Origin: Occultella aeris
GTDB taxonomy: Bacteria > Actinomycetota > Actinomycetes > Actinomycetales > Beutenbergiaceae
Direction of reading: 5' to 3'
Assembly (NCBI RefSeq): GCF_902703175.1
Contig: NZ_CACRYJ010000059.1
Span: 62,001 to 126,000 of the forward strand
DNA length: 64,000 nt
Position numbers and translations under genes: made by a program. Below, in pieces: positions 47,112 through 55,940 of this stretch (positions within the stretch are counted from its first letter, which is position 1; each line of letters opens with the position of its first letter). A model generated the notes under the pieces. The model was not told the origin of the DNA and did not search any database. It saw nothing but the letters and a program-made list of their open reading frames with translations.

Positions 47112-48083
47112 ATGCGCGCCGACCGGTTGGTCTCGCTGGTGCTGCTGCTGCGCCAGCGCGGGCGGCTGACGGCGCAGACGCTCGCCCGCGAGCTGGAAGT
47201 CTCCACCCGCACCGTGCTGCGGGACATCGAGGCACTGTCCGCGGCCGGCGTCCCGGTCTACGCCGAACGCGGCCGGCACGGCGGGTTCGCGCTGCTGCCC
47301 GGGTTCCGCACCGAGCTCACCGGGCTGAACCACGACGAGGCACTGGCGTTGCTGACCGCCGGGACGGGTCACGGCGAGCAGGTCTTCGGCCTCGGCTCGG
47401 CGCTCGCCTCGGCCATGCGCAAGGTGGTCGACGCGCTGCCCGAGGGCCATCGGGCCACCGTGAGCGACGCGACCCAGCGATTCCTCGTCGAGCCGGAGAC
47501 GGACCTGCTCTCCCGGCGGCAGGTCACCGAGGACGTGCCCCACACCACGATGAGCGAGGTCCGGCGGGCCGTGCTCGCCGGGCACAAGCTCCGCATCCAC
47601 TACGCGGCCACGCGCCAGGCCCCCACGTGGCGCACGGTGGACCCGGTCGGTCTGGTCACGGTGCGCGACCGGGCCTACCTGCTGGCCACCAGATCGGGCG
47701 CGGAACGCACCTACCGGCTGTCACGGATGCTGGGTGCGGAAGCACTCCCCGAGCCGGCACAGCGACAGACTGAGGTCGATCTCGACCAGATCTGGCGCGA
47801 GCGCTGCGCGCACTTCCTCTCCGACGGCCACCTCAGCGTGCAGGTACGGGTGAGCCCGGCCCGGCGGGAGGAACTGCTGAACACCGCCGTCGCCGTCCGC
47901 GCCGAGGAACCCGAGCCGGACGGCTGGCTGCGGCTGGAGGTCACCTACCAGGACCCGTGGCACGCGGAATGGGCGCTGTGGCAGCTCGGCACGGACGCGG
48001 AAGCCCTTGCCCCGCAGTCGTTGCGCACGTCACTGCGCGAGCGCGCCGCAGCCGTTGCCTCGCGCTACGCCGAGTCCTCCTGA
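47112..48083 (+). CDS. WYL-domain transcriptional regulator (YafY type)
   Basis: The 323-aa protein has an N-terminal helix-turn-helix (RLTAQTLARELEVSTRTVLR) with the DIEALSAAGVPVYAERGRHGG wing, and a central WYL domain (RRAVLAGHKLRIHYAA, TWRTVDPVGLV, DRAYLLATRSGAERTYRLSRM). It ends with a WCX dimerisation region. WYL domains are thought to sense nucleic acids or small ligands. It is divergent from ridA with 96 bases between the starts. Confidence 0.87.
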   Translation: MRADRLVSLVLLLRQRGRLTAQTLARELEVSTRTVLRDIEALSAAGVPVYAERGRHGGFALLPGFRTELTGLNHDEALALLTAGTGHGEQVFGLGSALASAMRKVVDALPEGHRATVSDATQRFLVEPETDLLSRRQVTEDVPHTTMSEVRRAVLAGHKLRIHYAATRQAPTWRTVDPVGLVTVRDRAYLLATRSGAERTYRLSRMLGAEALPEPAQRQTEVDLDQIWRERCAHFLSDGHLSVQVRVSPARREELLNTAVAVRAEEPEPDGWLRLEVTYQDPWHAEWALWQLGTDAEALAPQSLRTSLRERAAAVASRYAESS

Positions 48084-48098
48084 TCGTTGGGAGGCCTC

Positions 48099-48116
48099 AG
48101 GCGCTTCCGCGGAAGC
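48099..48116. repeat. 18-bp perfect palindrome, copy 3
   Basis: GCGCTTCCGCGGAAGCGC is the core of copies 1 and 2. It lies between two convergent genes. Confidence 0.8.
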
Positions 48117-48153
48117 GCTCCGGCAGCGGCCGCTTTCAGCCCGTTCACGACAG

Positions 48154-48840
48154 CTACAGGATCAGGGCGACTCCAACGGCGATCAGCCAGACGGACCAGG
48201 CGACATAGGCGATCGGGGTCAACGTCGCGGCCAGCTTCCAGCCTTCCTGCTCGAACGTCCCGACGAACTCCAGCGAACACATCATCAGTAGGGCGCCGAC
48301 CACGATCCCGGCCACGCCGAGCCACCACGGCGTGTTCGTGGCTTGAATCAGAGCGATTCCGGACAGGACGCTCCAGCCGCCCGTGAACAGGTAGCCGAGA
48401 TGCTCACCGACGGCGACTCCGAGATAGCGGTTGAACGACTGGAACACGATGTCGATGGCTTCGCGGCGCGCCGGTCCGGCCTCAGCATCCGCACGCGCGA
48501 GATAGGGCACCAGGAACGGCCAGCGGACCAGTCCGAGGAACTGCACCACCCCAGCCAGCACGCCCGTCGTGGCAGCGACCGCCACGACGGCCCGGTTGGC
48601 GCCGACGAGGGCGTCCGCAAGCAGGACAGCCAACGGCACAAGCAGCACCGCGGTCAGCGCGAAGGCCCACCAGAGCAGCAGGAGCCGGGGACCGCCGGCA
48701 CGGAAGCGGGCGAGCACCTCCGACGTGGGGCGTCGCAGGATGTCCGGGTAGTCGAAGCTCCGCGCGAGCAAGAAGACGCAGAGGTTGAACGGCAGGGGCA
48801 GAACTATGAGGAGGGCGCCCGCAACGCGTGCCGTACTCAC
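48154..48840 (-). CDS. Multi-pass membrane protein, DUF4386-like
   Basis: The 228-aa protein has about six hydrophobic helices: VAGALLIVLPLPFNLCVFLL at the start, VLLVPLAVLLADAL, AVVAVAATTGVLAGVVQFL, SVLSGIALIQ, LGVAGIVVGALLMM and YVAWSVWLIAVGVALIL. The order and the LVRWPFLVPYLA segment resemble DUF4386 proteins, whose function is unknown. It starts inside the stop codon of the next gene upstream on the same strand (ATGA), so the two are coupled. Confidence 0.6.
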   Translation of the reverse strand: MSTARVAGALLIVLPLPFNLCVFLLARSFDYPDILRRPTSEVLARFRAGGPRLLLLWWAFALTAVLLVPLAVLLADALVGANRAVVAVAATTGVLAGVVQFLGLVRWPFLVPYLARADAEAGPARREAIDIVFQSFNRYLGVAVGEHLGYLFTGGWSVLSGIALIQATNTPWWLGVAGIVVGALLMMCSLEFVGTFEQEGWKLAATLTPIAYVAWSVWLIAVGVALIL

Positions 48841-49421
48841 GGGACGTCCGCGCCCGCCACGCCCGGAATTTTGACCGCCCGACGGAGCAAGGCCGCAAGG
48901 AGCAGCCAGGTGAGCAGGCCGAAGGCGAGTGCTCCGGACGCGCCGAAGACCGGGTACCGCTCATCGATGTTCCTCGTGATCACGTAGGAGGTGATGAACC
49001 AGCCGAGCGCCCAGGCAAGCGGGTTCGCGATCGCCCACCACAGCGCGCCGGGGATCGCGTGTCGCGCGAGGACCAGCGCCTGCAGCGCTCCTACACCAAT
49101 GCCGGTGACGGCTGCCATGAGCACGATGTCGCCTCGCTCGAGTCCGTAATCGGCCAGGGCTGCCCCGGCCGTCAAGCCGAGCGCCAGTCCCACACAGGTT
49201 GCCGGGATCCAGAGCCACGAGACCCATTTCCGCAGGGCGAACCACTGTGCCGCGCCGATGATCGCGCCCGCGACGACGCCCTCGGCGAGTGCCGCTCCCA
49301 CGGAGTCGACTCCGCCCACGACCAGGTCGGCGACGAACCCGCCGATCGGGAAGCCGACCAGAATCGCCACCGGCCACAGCCAGATCCGGCGCACAGTGGG
49401 CCAGACACCCTGAGGTTCCAC
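48837..49421 (-). CDS. Multi-pass membrane protein of unknown family
   Basis: The 194-aa protein has about five helices. Two repeats look alike: GAIIGAAQWFALRKWV and GVGALQALVLARHAIPGALW, the glycine-rich G-x3-G-x2-Q-x2-L/V-x-R pattern found in many uncharacterised actinobacterial membrane proteins. The GTG at 49421 is preferred because GGGAGG lies nine bases upstream and the first helix follows directly. It is coupled to the DUF4386-like gene. Confidence 0.55.
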   Translation of the reverse strand: MEPQGVWPTVRRIWLWPVAILVGFPIGGFVADLVVGGVDSVGAALAEGVVAGAIIGAAQWFALRKWVSWLWIPATCVGLALGLTAGAALADYGLERGDIVLMAAVTGIGVGALQALVLARHAIPGALWWAIANPLAWALGWFITSYVITRNIDERYPVFGASGALAFGLLTWLLLAALLRRAVKIPGVAGADVP

Positions 49422-49700
49422 GATCGCGCGCCTCCCGTAGTGCCGGCATGCAGCCCAGCCCCCGGGACCTGAGCGCATCGTCCGGCGGCAGGCGCATACG
49501 CCGACTCGGCTCACGATCCTCCGGCAGACGCCTGCCGTCAACGGACCCCGACCACAACGCACCGCGGGCGTTGCCACGCGCTACACGGACTCTCCTCCTG
49601 AGCGTTGATCGGTTCGTGCGCCGCACATCGTTACTCAACGCTTCCGCGGGAGCACGAGCCAGCGACGGCCGAAGCACACCCGCCGTCAGGCCTTGTCGCC
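49422..49700. other. Gap with a degenerate palindrome and a possible WYL-gene tail remnant
   Basis: Bases about 49571-49608 resemble the last 40 bases of the WYL gene (48053-48090), and CGCTTCCGCGGGAGC (49640-49654) is a damaged form of the dispersed palindrome. The pair has the same order as at the end of the WYL gene. This may be an old partial duplication. No intact gene is seen. Confidence 0.35.
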
Positions 49701-50285
49701 TTACAACGGGCCGCGTTCCACCGTCGCGGAATACCCCGGCGTGGCTGCGCCGTCCTGCGGTGGGGCGTAGCGCAGCGGAGACACGACGAACAGCGCGGTC
49801 GCGAGCACGGCGAGGACGGTCCCGATCAGGCAGACCCGGGCCATCACCACCTCGGTCCGCGCCTGGAGCCTGCGCCGCGCCAGGGCGACCACGCCGATTC
49901 CGGCCAGTGCTCCGGCGGAGTTGGCGATCAGGTCGGTGACGTCCGAACTCCCGACGGCCAGGACGTACTGGGCGACCTCCAGTGCCAGGCTCGCCCCGGC
50001 GGCGACTGCGACGCCCTTCCACCAGCGCCACGCCGGCGCGAGCAGGGCGACATAGATACCGAACGGGACGAAGAAGGCGGCGTTCGCGACGATCTCGCGA
50101 GCCGTGTTGGCATCGGCGTCGCCGCTGGGCAGGAACGGGACGAGCTTGACCTGCCGCAGCACACCTCCGCCGACCCACGGGACCTCGAACTTCCACAGCA
50201 CGAGCCAGACGAGCAGGAGCAGGTAGACGGCGAACAACAGAGCCGTCAGGGCGCGCCCGCCCCCTTGAGGCGAGTGCTCCCCCAC
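49701..50285 (-). CDS. VanZ-family membrane protein
   Basis: The 194-aa protein has about five transmembrane helices. The VanZ core is VKLVPFLPS, then EIVANAAFFVPFGIYVALL, LALEVAQYVLAVGSSDVTDLIANSAGALAGI. VanZ itself gives low-level teicoplanin resistance, but most chromosomal relatives have no known role. It begins with GTG. It is 30 bases upstream of the amidase gene on the same strand, so both may act on the cell envelope. Confidence 0.82.
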   Translation of the reverse strand: MGEHSPQGGGRALTALLFAVYLLLLVWLVLWKFEVPWVGGGVLRQVKLVPFLPSGDADANTAREIVANAAFFVPFGIYVALLAPAWRWWKGVAVAAGASLALEVAQYVLAVGSSDVTDLIANSAGALAGIGVVALARRRLQARTEVVMARVCLIGTVLAVLATALFVVSPLRYAPPQDGAATPGYSATVERGPL

Positions 50286-50315
50286 GGCGGGCCGCCCGGT
50301 CCCGGTGATCGCGAC

Positions 50316-51161
50316 CTACCGCGGGCTGTGCGGCCCGGACCAGTCGAGCACGCCGTCGACGAGCGCGTCAGCGTACTGCTGGCGGCCCGCCTCACTGCTC
50401 ATCAGTTCGGACTCGGCCGGGTTGCGCATCTCCCCCAGCTCCAGCATCACCGTGGGCCGGCGGGAGAAGTTCAGGGTGGCGAGGTCGGCGCGCTGGGACA
50501 GCGCCTCCTCGTAGATCGTGCTCGGCGTGAACCCGCCGTCGGTGAGCGCGGTGATCATCGTCTCGGCGAGCTCGAGGCTCGGCAGCCCCTGGGACTCCGA
50601 GAGCGGCGGGTCCGCGATGATCGCGAAGAAGCCGGCGATCGCGGGGTCGGTGGAGCCGTTCGCGTGGATGGAGAGCATCAGGTCCACGTCGCTGTCCTCG
50701 GCGAACGTGCCGCGCTCGTCCACGCACGGGCCGACGCCCTCGTTGTCCTCGCGGGTCATCACCACGGTGGCACCGAGGGCCTCGAGGGCCTCCCGGGTGC
50801 GCAGCGAGACGTCCAGGGTGAACTCGTGCTCCGGGTAGCCGTTGAGCGCCGTGGTGCCGGTGGTGTTGCACTGCTTCCAGCCCCCACGGCCGTCCGCGAC
50901 CTGCTCGTTGATAACGCTCACGTTGGCGGCGTTGCCGCCGTTGTGACCGGGATCGAGGCCGATCGTCCAACCGACCAGTGGCTGGCTCGTGGTGTGCGCC
51001 TTGACCTTGGCGGGGACGTCGTCCTCGTCGTCGCGAGGGACGGCGGATGTTGGGGAGGGGCCTGCGGCCGCGGGGCCGACGGCGGGGATCACCAGGGCGA
51101 GGGCCGTCACCAGGGCGGCACCGACCAGGGTCCCCCGTCGTCGGGGTGATCGCTTGGCCAT
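50316..51161 (-). CDS. Secreted N-acetylmuramoyl-L-alanine amidase (Amidase_3)
   Basis: The 281-aa enzyme starts KRSPRRRGTLVGAALVTALALV, shown in part: a basic N-terminus and hydrophobic core ending at AAAG, a signal peptide of about 33 residues. The zinc site is formed by His in LDPGHNGG, Glu in YPEHEFTLDV and His in SIHANGS; the catalytic Glu is in VMLELGEMRN. Two Cys (WKQCNTTG, GPCVDERG) could form a disulphide. It cleaves the amide bond between MurNAc and the stem peptide, outside the cell. No cell-wall-binding repeats are present. Confidence 0.9.
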   Translation of the reverse strand: MAKRSPRRRGTLVGAALVTALALVIPAVGPAAAGPSPTSAVPRDDEDDVPAKVKAHTTSQPLVGWTIGLDPGHNGGNAANVSVINEQVADGRGGWKQCNTTGTTALNGYPEHEFTLDVSLRTREALEALGATVVMTREDNEGVGPCVDERGTFAEDSDVDLMLSIHANGSTDPAIAGFFAIIADPPLSESQGLPSLELAETMITALTDGGFTPSTIYEEALSQRADLATLNFSRRPTVMLELGEMRNPAESELMSSEAGRQQYADALVDGVLDWSGPHSPR

Positions 51162-51272
51162 CTCGCCTCTTCCGATGTGTGGTGTTGCCGCCGCGCTTGC
51201 GCGCGGCCGACGTCGCGGACCGGCCTGCCCAACCAGTCCTACTCGTTTCGTCTGTTCTGCTGTGGTGCCTAC

Positions 51273-51500
51273 TCAGTCCTCGTCGTTGCGGGTGCCGGGA
51301 TCGTCGCTCTCGTTCCAGGCCCGATCCTCGTCCTCCCACTTCGCGTTCCGGTTCCGCGCCGTCTCCAACGCCTTCGCAGCTTCCTCGCGGGTGGCGTAGG
51401 GGCCCATCCGGGACGTCCAGTCGCTGACGAGACCTTCCTCGACCGCTCCGGTTTCGAGATTGTAGTAGAAGGACTTTGGCTGCGGGGAGGTCTCGGACAT
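51273..51500 (-). CDS. Small SPOR-like/hypothetical protein
   Basis: The 75-aa protein reads KSFYYNLETGAVEEGLVSDW, then RMGPYATREEAAKALETARN and an acidic tail. A phenylalanine/tyrosine-rich strand followed by GPYATREEAAKAL is the pattern often annotated as SPOR-like in short actinobacterial proteins. The ATG at 51500 is used; a frame continues upstream without protein-like character. The role is unknown. It is divergent from ppgK. Confidence 0.65.
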   Translation of the reverse strand: MSETSPQPKSFYYNLETGAVEEGLVSDWTSRMGPYATREEAAKALETARNRNAKWEDEDRAWNESDDPGTRNDED

Positions 51501-51640
51501 TGTCGGTTCCTTTCGCTGACTCCTCGATTGTGGCACGTCGCACCGGGCGCGGTGTCGGCCTCTAGACTCTTCCCGATGCCGTCGCTCCGCACGCGCGGGG
51601 CCAGGCGCCGAACCACCTCGAAGCGGAGATTCCGACAGCC

Positions 51641-52435
51641 ATGGCCAAGAACGTGAGTGATCTGACCCTCGCCGACGTGCACGAGAACGACGTCGGGTTC
51701 GGCATCGACATCGGCGGCTCCGGCATCAAGGCGGCCCCGGTGCACCTGCGCACCGGCGAGCTCCTGGGCAAACGGTTCCGGCTGGACACCCCCGAGGAGT
51801 CCAGCCCGGAGGCCGTCGGCGAGGTGCTCGGCAAGGTGGTCGCGCACTTCGGGGACCTGCCGGACTCGACCCCGGTGGGGCTGACCTTCCCGGGCGTGAT
51901 CCTCAACGACGTGACCATCACCTCGGCGAACATGGACAAGCGCTGGATCGGCACCGACGTCGGCGAGGTGGCCCGCCGGTTCACCGGTCACGACGCGCAC
52001 GTGGTCAACGACGCCGACGCCGCCGGCTACGCCGAGGCCCGCTACGGCGCCGGGCTCGGTCAGGACGGCACGGTGCTAGTGATGACGCTCGGCACCGGCA
52101 TCGGCAGCGCCCTCATCCACGACGGCGTCCTGGTGCCCAACCTCGAGCTCGGTCACCTCGAGCTGGACGGCCACGACGCCGAGACCCGCGCCGCGTCCTC
52201 CGTCAAGGACAAGGAGGGCCTGAGCTACGCCAAGTGGGCCGAGCGGCTGCAGCGCTACTTCGCGCACGTGGAGTTCCTGTTCTCCCCCGACCTGTTCATC
52301 GTCGGCGGCGGGGTGTCCAAGGACCACGAGAAGTTCCTGCCGCTGCTGGAGTTGCGGGCCCCGATCGTGCCCGCGAAGCTGCGCAACACTGCGGGCATCG
52401 TGGGCGCCGCAGCACTGGCGGCGCGGGACCGTTAG
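51641..52435 (+). CDS. ppgK: Polyphosphate glucokinase
   Basis: PpgK phosphorylates glucose using polyphosphate or ATP and is characteristic of actinobacteria. The 264-aa protein has [16 protein letters not shown] (phosphate-binding loop), [25 protein letters not shown] and [30 protein letters not shown] is typical of PpgK. It could feed glucose released by the GH31/GH13 enzymes into glycolysis, though it is not in their operon. Confidence 0.9.
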   Translation: MAKNVSDLTLADVHENDVGFGIDIGGSGIKAAPVHLRTGELLGKRFRLDTPEESSPEAVGEVLGKVVAHFGDLPDSTPVGLTFPGVILNDVTITSANMDKRWIGTDVGEVARRFTGHDAHVVNDADAAGYAEARYGAGLGQDGTVLVMTLGTGIGSALIHDGVLVPNLELGHLELDGHDAETRAASSVKDKEGLSYAKWAERLQRYFAHVEFLFSPDLFIVGGGVSKDHEKFLPLLELRAPIVPAKLRNTAGIVGAAALAARDR

Positions 52436-53061
52436 CTCGCGGTCCGGCCGCGCAGGTGCAGGCCGACCAGGAACCAGGCGAGCCCGGCCTGGCCCTCGGT
52501 GGCGATCCAGGTGATGACGGTCGCGGCCGTCCCGCCCACAGCCAAGCCGAGCCCGACCCCGGCCAGTAGCAGCGGCAGGCCGCAGACCAGCGGCACCGCG
52601 ACCAGGCGCGGCACCGCGCCGGACCGCAGGCAGGCGATGCCGAGCACCGTCGCACCCACATACATCAGGTGCGCCAGCGACCATGCCGGGATGCCGACCA
52701 CGGCCACCGCCGCCGCAGCCTGGCCGGGCAGCAGCGGGCCGACCAAGTTCACCAGGTAGCCGAGCACGGTGGCCAGGAGGCCGAAGCGCACCAGGCCGAT
52801 GCCCCAGCCGCCCAGCCGGCCCAGGGCCGCCCGGTAACGGCGGTTGAACACGCCGAACCCGACCAGGACGAATGCGACGGCGATCAGGCCCGCCACGTTC
52901 GAAACCGTGTAGGCGGCCGTGCCGGACGGCTCACCGGCGAAGTACCCGGCGGCGGCGAACACGACCGCGCCGGCCATCATCGCCGGGCCGGCGAGCCGGG
53001 CCTGCGAGGCAGCCGGGCCGGCGACGTCTGCGGCCGTGTCGAGGATGGGCGGGGTCTGCAT
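52432..53061 (-). CDS. Multi-pass membrane protein of unknown family
   Basis: The 209-aa protein has about six hydrophobic helices, among them AGPAMMAGAVVFAAAGYFAG, VSNVAGLIAVAFVLVGFGVF, LVRFGLLATVLGYLVNLV and LIAWFLVG-like C-terminal residues (GLAWFLVGLHLRG). I do not recognise the family. The ATG at 53061 is followed by about 25 polar residues before the first helix. It is convergent with ppgK (four-base tail overlap) and divergent from a TetR gene whose palindromic operator lies between them, so it may be a target of that regulator. Confidence 0.6.
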   Translation of the reverse strand: MQTPPILDTAADVAGPAASQARLAGPAMMAGAVVFAAAGYFAGEPSGTAAYTVSNVAGLIAVAFVLVGFGVFNRRYRAALGRLGGWGIGLVRFGLLATVLGYLVNLVGPLLPGQAAAAVAVVGIPAWSLAHLMYVGATVLGIACLRSGAVPRLVAVPLVCGLPLLLAGVGLGLAVGGTAATVITWIATEGQAGLAWFLVGLHLRGRTAS

Positions 53062-53208
53062 CGTCACCGGTCTCCTGCCGATCAGGGCAATGGCCCGCCG
53101 AGGGACGAGGCCTGCACCCATGGTGCCGCGGCCGCAGCGACGGCTCCTCCCCCGCACGAGCCTACGAACTCCCCCGGACGAGGGAGGCCAAGCCTACCCA
53201 CGTGGGCC

Positions 53209-53223
53209 TGTTAGTGACTAACA
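53209..53223. promoter_or_regulatory. TetR operator upstream of the exporter operon
   Basis: TGTTAGTGACTAACA is a perfect 15-bp palindrome (7-base arms, centre G), nine bases before the TetR start. The TTAGTnACTAA form is typical of TetR-family sites in actinomycetes. Confidence 0.65.
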
Positions 53224-53231
53224 TCGCCTGG

Positions 53232-53777
53232 GTGAGAACCAGAGCCGACACGAGGGAAGCGTTGCAGCGGGCCGCGCTCGACCTGTTCCTGGCCCGCGGC
53301 TACGACGCGACGCCGACCGCGGCGGTGGCGCGCGCCGCGGGCGTCAGCGAGATGACCCTGTTCCGGCACTTCTCCTCGAAGGAAACGCTGCTGCTGCACG
53401 ACCCCTACGACCCGCAGATCGCGCAGGAGGTGGCGGGGCGCCCAGTCGATGAGCGGCCGATGCGTGCGGTGGTGGAGGGGATCCGGTCGGCGTGGCGCGC
53501 CGTCGACCCGGGTGACGCCGCGCAACTGCGCGCCCGGCTACGAATCGTCGCCGAGGCGACCACTTTGCGCGGGGCACTGGAACGCAACAGCGAAGCCACG
53601 GTCGCGGCCCTGACCGATGCGCTCATCACCCGTGGCGCCACCGCCTCGGCGGCGCGGGTGGCGGCGACCGCCGTCATCGCCGGCCTGAGCACGGCGCTAC
53701 TGGACTGGGCCCGGTCCGACCGGGACGACCTCGGTGCTGCCCTCGGACGGGCGCTGGACACCCTTGGCGGCGGCTGA
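53232..53777 (+). CDS. TetR-family transcriptional regulator
   Basis: The 181-aa protein has an N-terminal TetR domain (REALQRAALDLFLARGYDAT, VARAAGVSEMTLFRHFSSKE) and a C-terminal domain of the TetR_C_23-like type. The GTG at 53232 is used; an in-frame GTG at 53214 lies inside the palindrome and is less likely. The stop overlaps the ATG of the ABC ATPase (TGATG). It probably represses the downstream exporter and perhaps the divergent membrane-protein gene. Confidence 0.85.
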   Translation: MRTRADTREALQRAALDLFLARGYDATPTAAVARAAGVSEMTLFRHFSSKETLLLHDPYDPQIAQEVAGRPVDERPMRAVVEGIRSAWRAVDPGDAAQLRARLRIVAEATTLRGALERNSEATVAALTDALITRGATASAARVAATAVIAGLSTALLDWARSDRDDLGAALGRALDTLGGG

Positions 53778-54489
53778 TGGTGCTCGAGTTCGAGAACGTC
53801 GGTCTGCGGTTCCGAGGCGGCGCGGGGGTCCAGGGCCTCACCTTCGCCGTCGCCGCGGGCGAGATCGTGGCGCTGGTGGGCCTGAACGGCGCCGGCAAGA
53901 CGACCCTGATGCGCCTCGCCCTGGGGATGCTGAGGGCCCAGGACGGCACGGTGACGGTGCACGGATCGCACCTGGCCGACCTGCCCGCGCCGCGATGGCG
54001 CGAGGTTGGTGCGCTGGTCGATGCGCCGCTGGCCTACCCGGAGCTCACCGTCCGGCAGAATCTCTCCGTCGCGCGGCTGCTGCGCGGCACCGACCCACGG
54101 CTGTCGACGCGGCCATCGCCCGATGGCAGCTCACCCCCGTCCTGGACCGCCGCTTCCGGCACCTGTCCCTCGGCAACCAGCAGCGGGTCGGCCTGGCCGC
54201 CGCACTGCAGCACGAACCACGACTGGTCGTGCTCGACGAGCCCAGCAACGCGCTCGACCCGGCATCGGTGATCGTGCTGCGTGAACACCTCTCCGAACGT
54301 GCGCATGACGGCGCTGCGATCCTGGTCAGCAGTCATCACCTCGACGAGGTGGCGAGGATCGCCGACCGCATCCTGGTGATGAACGCCGGCCGGCTGATCG
54401 GCGGCCTCGACCCTTCGACGCCGGACCTCGAGCGCGCCTTCTTCGCACGCCTCCTTGCGGACGACGAGACTCGTCGGCGGACGCCATGA
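53777..54489 (+). pseudogene. ABC transporter ATP-binding gene with one-base deletion
   Basis: Codons up to 54094 give an ABC ATPase with Walker A VGLNGAGKTTLMRL near residue 37 and a proper Q-loop region (PLAYPELTVRQNLS). At 54095-54097 one base is missing from a CCC run: the reading continues as unrelated sequence to a stop at 54271. The correct frame resumes TAVDAAIARWQLTPV, then LSLGNQQRVGL (signature), VVLDEPSNALDP (Walker B) and LVSSHHLDEV, ending at the TGA at 54487-54489. Restored, the protein would be about 237 aa. Either the transporter is inactive or the base was lost in sequencing. The intact permease gene after it favours sequencing error or a very recent mutation. Confidence 0.78.
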
Positions 54490-55238
54490 ACGCACCGATC
54501 CGCGTCGAGGCGCTGAAACTCTCACGTTCCCCGGTCGGCGTGATCGGGACGCTCGCCCTGTTGCTCGGCACCGTGGCCCTGCTCTGCGGTATCACCGTGG
54601 CACTGACCAACGGTCAATCCGACCTCGTCGCCAAGATGGGGCCGGCCGCCACCCGCGACTGGGCCGGTCTGCTCTCCGCCGCGGCGCAGATCACCTCGGC
54701 CGGCGGGCTGCTCGGATTCGGGACGGTCCTGGCCTGGATGTTCGGCCGGGAGTTCGCGGACCGCACCGTCAGCGCCCTCTTCGCGTTGCCCGTGGGCCGG
54801 GGCCGGATCGCCCTCGCCAAGATCGCCGTGTACCTGATCTGGGTGGTCGCCGTCAGCCTGCTGCTGGGCCTGGCGCTGCTAGTCCTGGGCGGCGCGTTCG
54901 GCTACGGCCGGCCCGACGCCGAGGTCTGGGCCGGGCTCGGCCGGCAATGGGCACTGGGCGCCCTCACGGGGGCGATCGCGATGCCGGTCGCCTGGGTCGT
55001 GACCCTCACCCGCTCCCTGCTGGCGGGCGTCGGCGCCGTGATCGGAGTCGTCGTCCTCACCCAGGTCGCCGTCCTCGCCGGCGCCGGCGGCGCGATGCCG
55101 CCGGCCGCGCCCGCCCTCTGGGCGATGAGCCGCGGCACCGAGGTCAGCGTCGGCCAGCTCGCCGTCGCCCTCGTCTGCGCCGCAGCGTTCGTCGCGCTCA
55201 CCTGGGCGAGCTGGGCCCGGCTGCAACTGAACCGGTGA
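54486..55238 (+). CDS. ABC transporter permease, ABC-2 type
   Basis: The 250-aa membrane protein has about six helices (VIGTLALLLGTVALLCGITVAL, LLGFGTVLAWMFG, IAVYLIWVVAVSLLLGLALLVL and others, shown in part). The ATFGREFADRTVSALFALPVGR-like segment after helix 2 (FGREFADRTVSALFALPV) is typical of ABC-2 and bacitracin/lantibiotic-export permeases. It overlaps the ATPase stop by four bases. The three genes look like a small drug or peptide exporter under the TetR regulator. Confidence 0.78.
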   Translation: MNAPIRVEALKLSRSPVGVIGTLALLLGTVALLCGITVALTNGQSDLVAKMGPAATRDWAGLLSAAAQITSAGGLLGFGTVLAWMFGREFADRTVSALFALPVGRGRIALAKIAVYLIWVVAVSLLLGLALLVLGGAFGYGRPDAEVWAGLGRQWALGALTGAIAMPVAWVVTLTRSLLAGVGAVIGVVVLTQVAVLAGAGGAMPPAAPALWAMSRGTEVSVGQLAVALVCAAAFVALTWASWARLQLNR

Positions 55239-55262
55239 ACCGGCATGCTCCGAGCCGCGGGC

Positions 55263-55940
55263 TCACGGTTGCAGGCGGTAACCGACGCCCGCCTCGGTGA
55301 TCAGGTGGCGGGGCCGCGCGGGATCGGGCTCGAGCTTCCGACGCAACTGCGCCATGTACACCCTCAGGTAGTGCGTCTCGGCGTCCAGGTTCGGGCCGCG
55401 CAGCTCCTGCAGCAGCTCGCGCCGCCCGACGATCTTGCCGACGTTGCGGGTGAGCAGCTCGAGCAGGTGCCATTCGGTCGGTGTCAGCCGCACGGTCTCC
55501 CCCGACGCGAGCGTCACACGCCGAAGGGCCAGGTCGACCGTGAACGCCTCGGCGCGCACCACGGGCGGGTCCTCCTCCGCGGGGCGGCGCCGGACGGCGG
55601 CCCTGATCCGGGCGAGCAGCTCGTCCGTCCCGAACGGCTTCGTCACGTAGTCGTCCGCACCGGCGTCCAGTGCCTCGACCTTGTCGTCGCTGGTCTGGCG
55701 CGCGGAGAGCACCACGATCGGAAGGCTCGACCAGCTGCGGATCGCGCGCAGCACGTCCATGCCGTCCAGGTCCGGCAGGCCCAGGTCGAGGACGACGGCG
55801 TCCGGGTGCCAGTCGGTGACCGCCTGGACGGCCGCCGCGCCGGTGGTGGCGACCTGGGCCTCGTACCGGTTCGCCCGGAACACGACGGCGAGCGCCCGGG
55901 CCAGGGCGGGCTCGTCGTCGACGATCAGTACGCGCGTCAT
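55263..55940 (-). CDS. kdpE: KdpE response regulator
   Basis: The 225-aa OmpR-type regulator has the receiver acidic pair VDDE, phospho-acceptor Asp52 (VVLDLGLPDLDG), Thr/Ser and Lys (VVLSARQ, YVTKPFG), then a winged helix (TPTEWHLLELLTRNVGKIV, YLRVYMAQLRRKLEPDP). It activates the kdp operon at low potassium after phosphorylation by KdpD. Its start overlaps the kdpD stop by four bases. The whole operon is on one strand and kdpE is its last gene. Confidence 0.93.
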   Translation of the reverse strand: MTRVLIVDDEPALARALAVVFRANRYEAQVATTGAAAVQAVTDWHPDAVVLDLGLPDLDGMDVLRAIRSWSSLPIVVLSARQTSDDKVEALDAGADDYVTKPFGTDELLARIRAAVRRRPAEEDPPVVRAEAFTVDLALRRVTLASGETVRLTPTEWHLLELLTRNVGKIVGRRELLQELRGPNLDAETHYLRVYMAQLRRKLEPDPARPRHLITEAGVGYRLQP

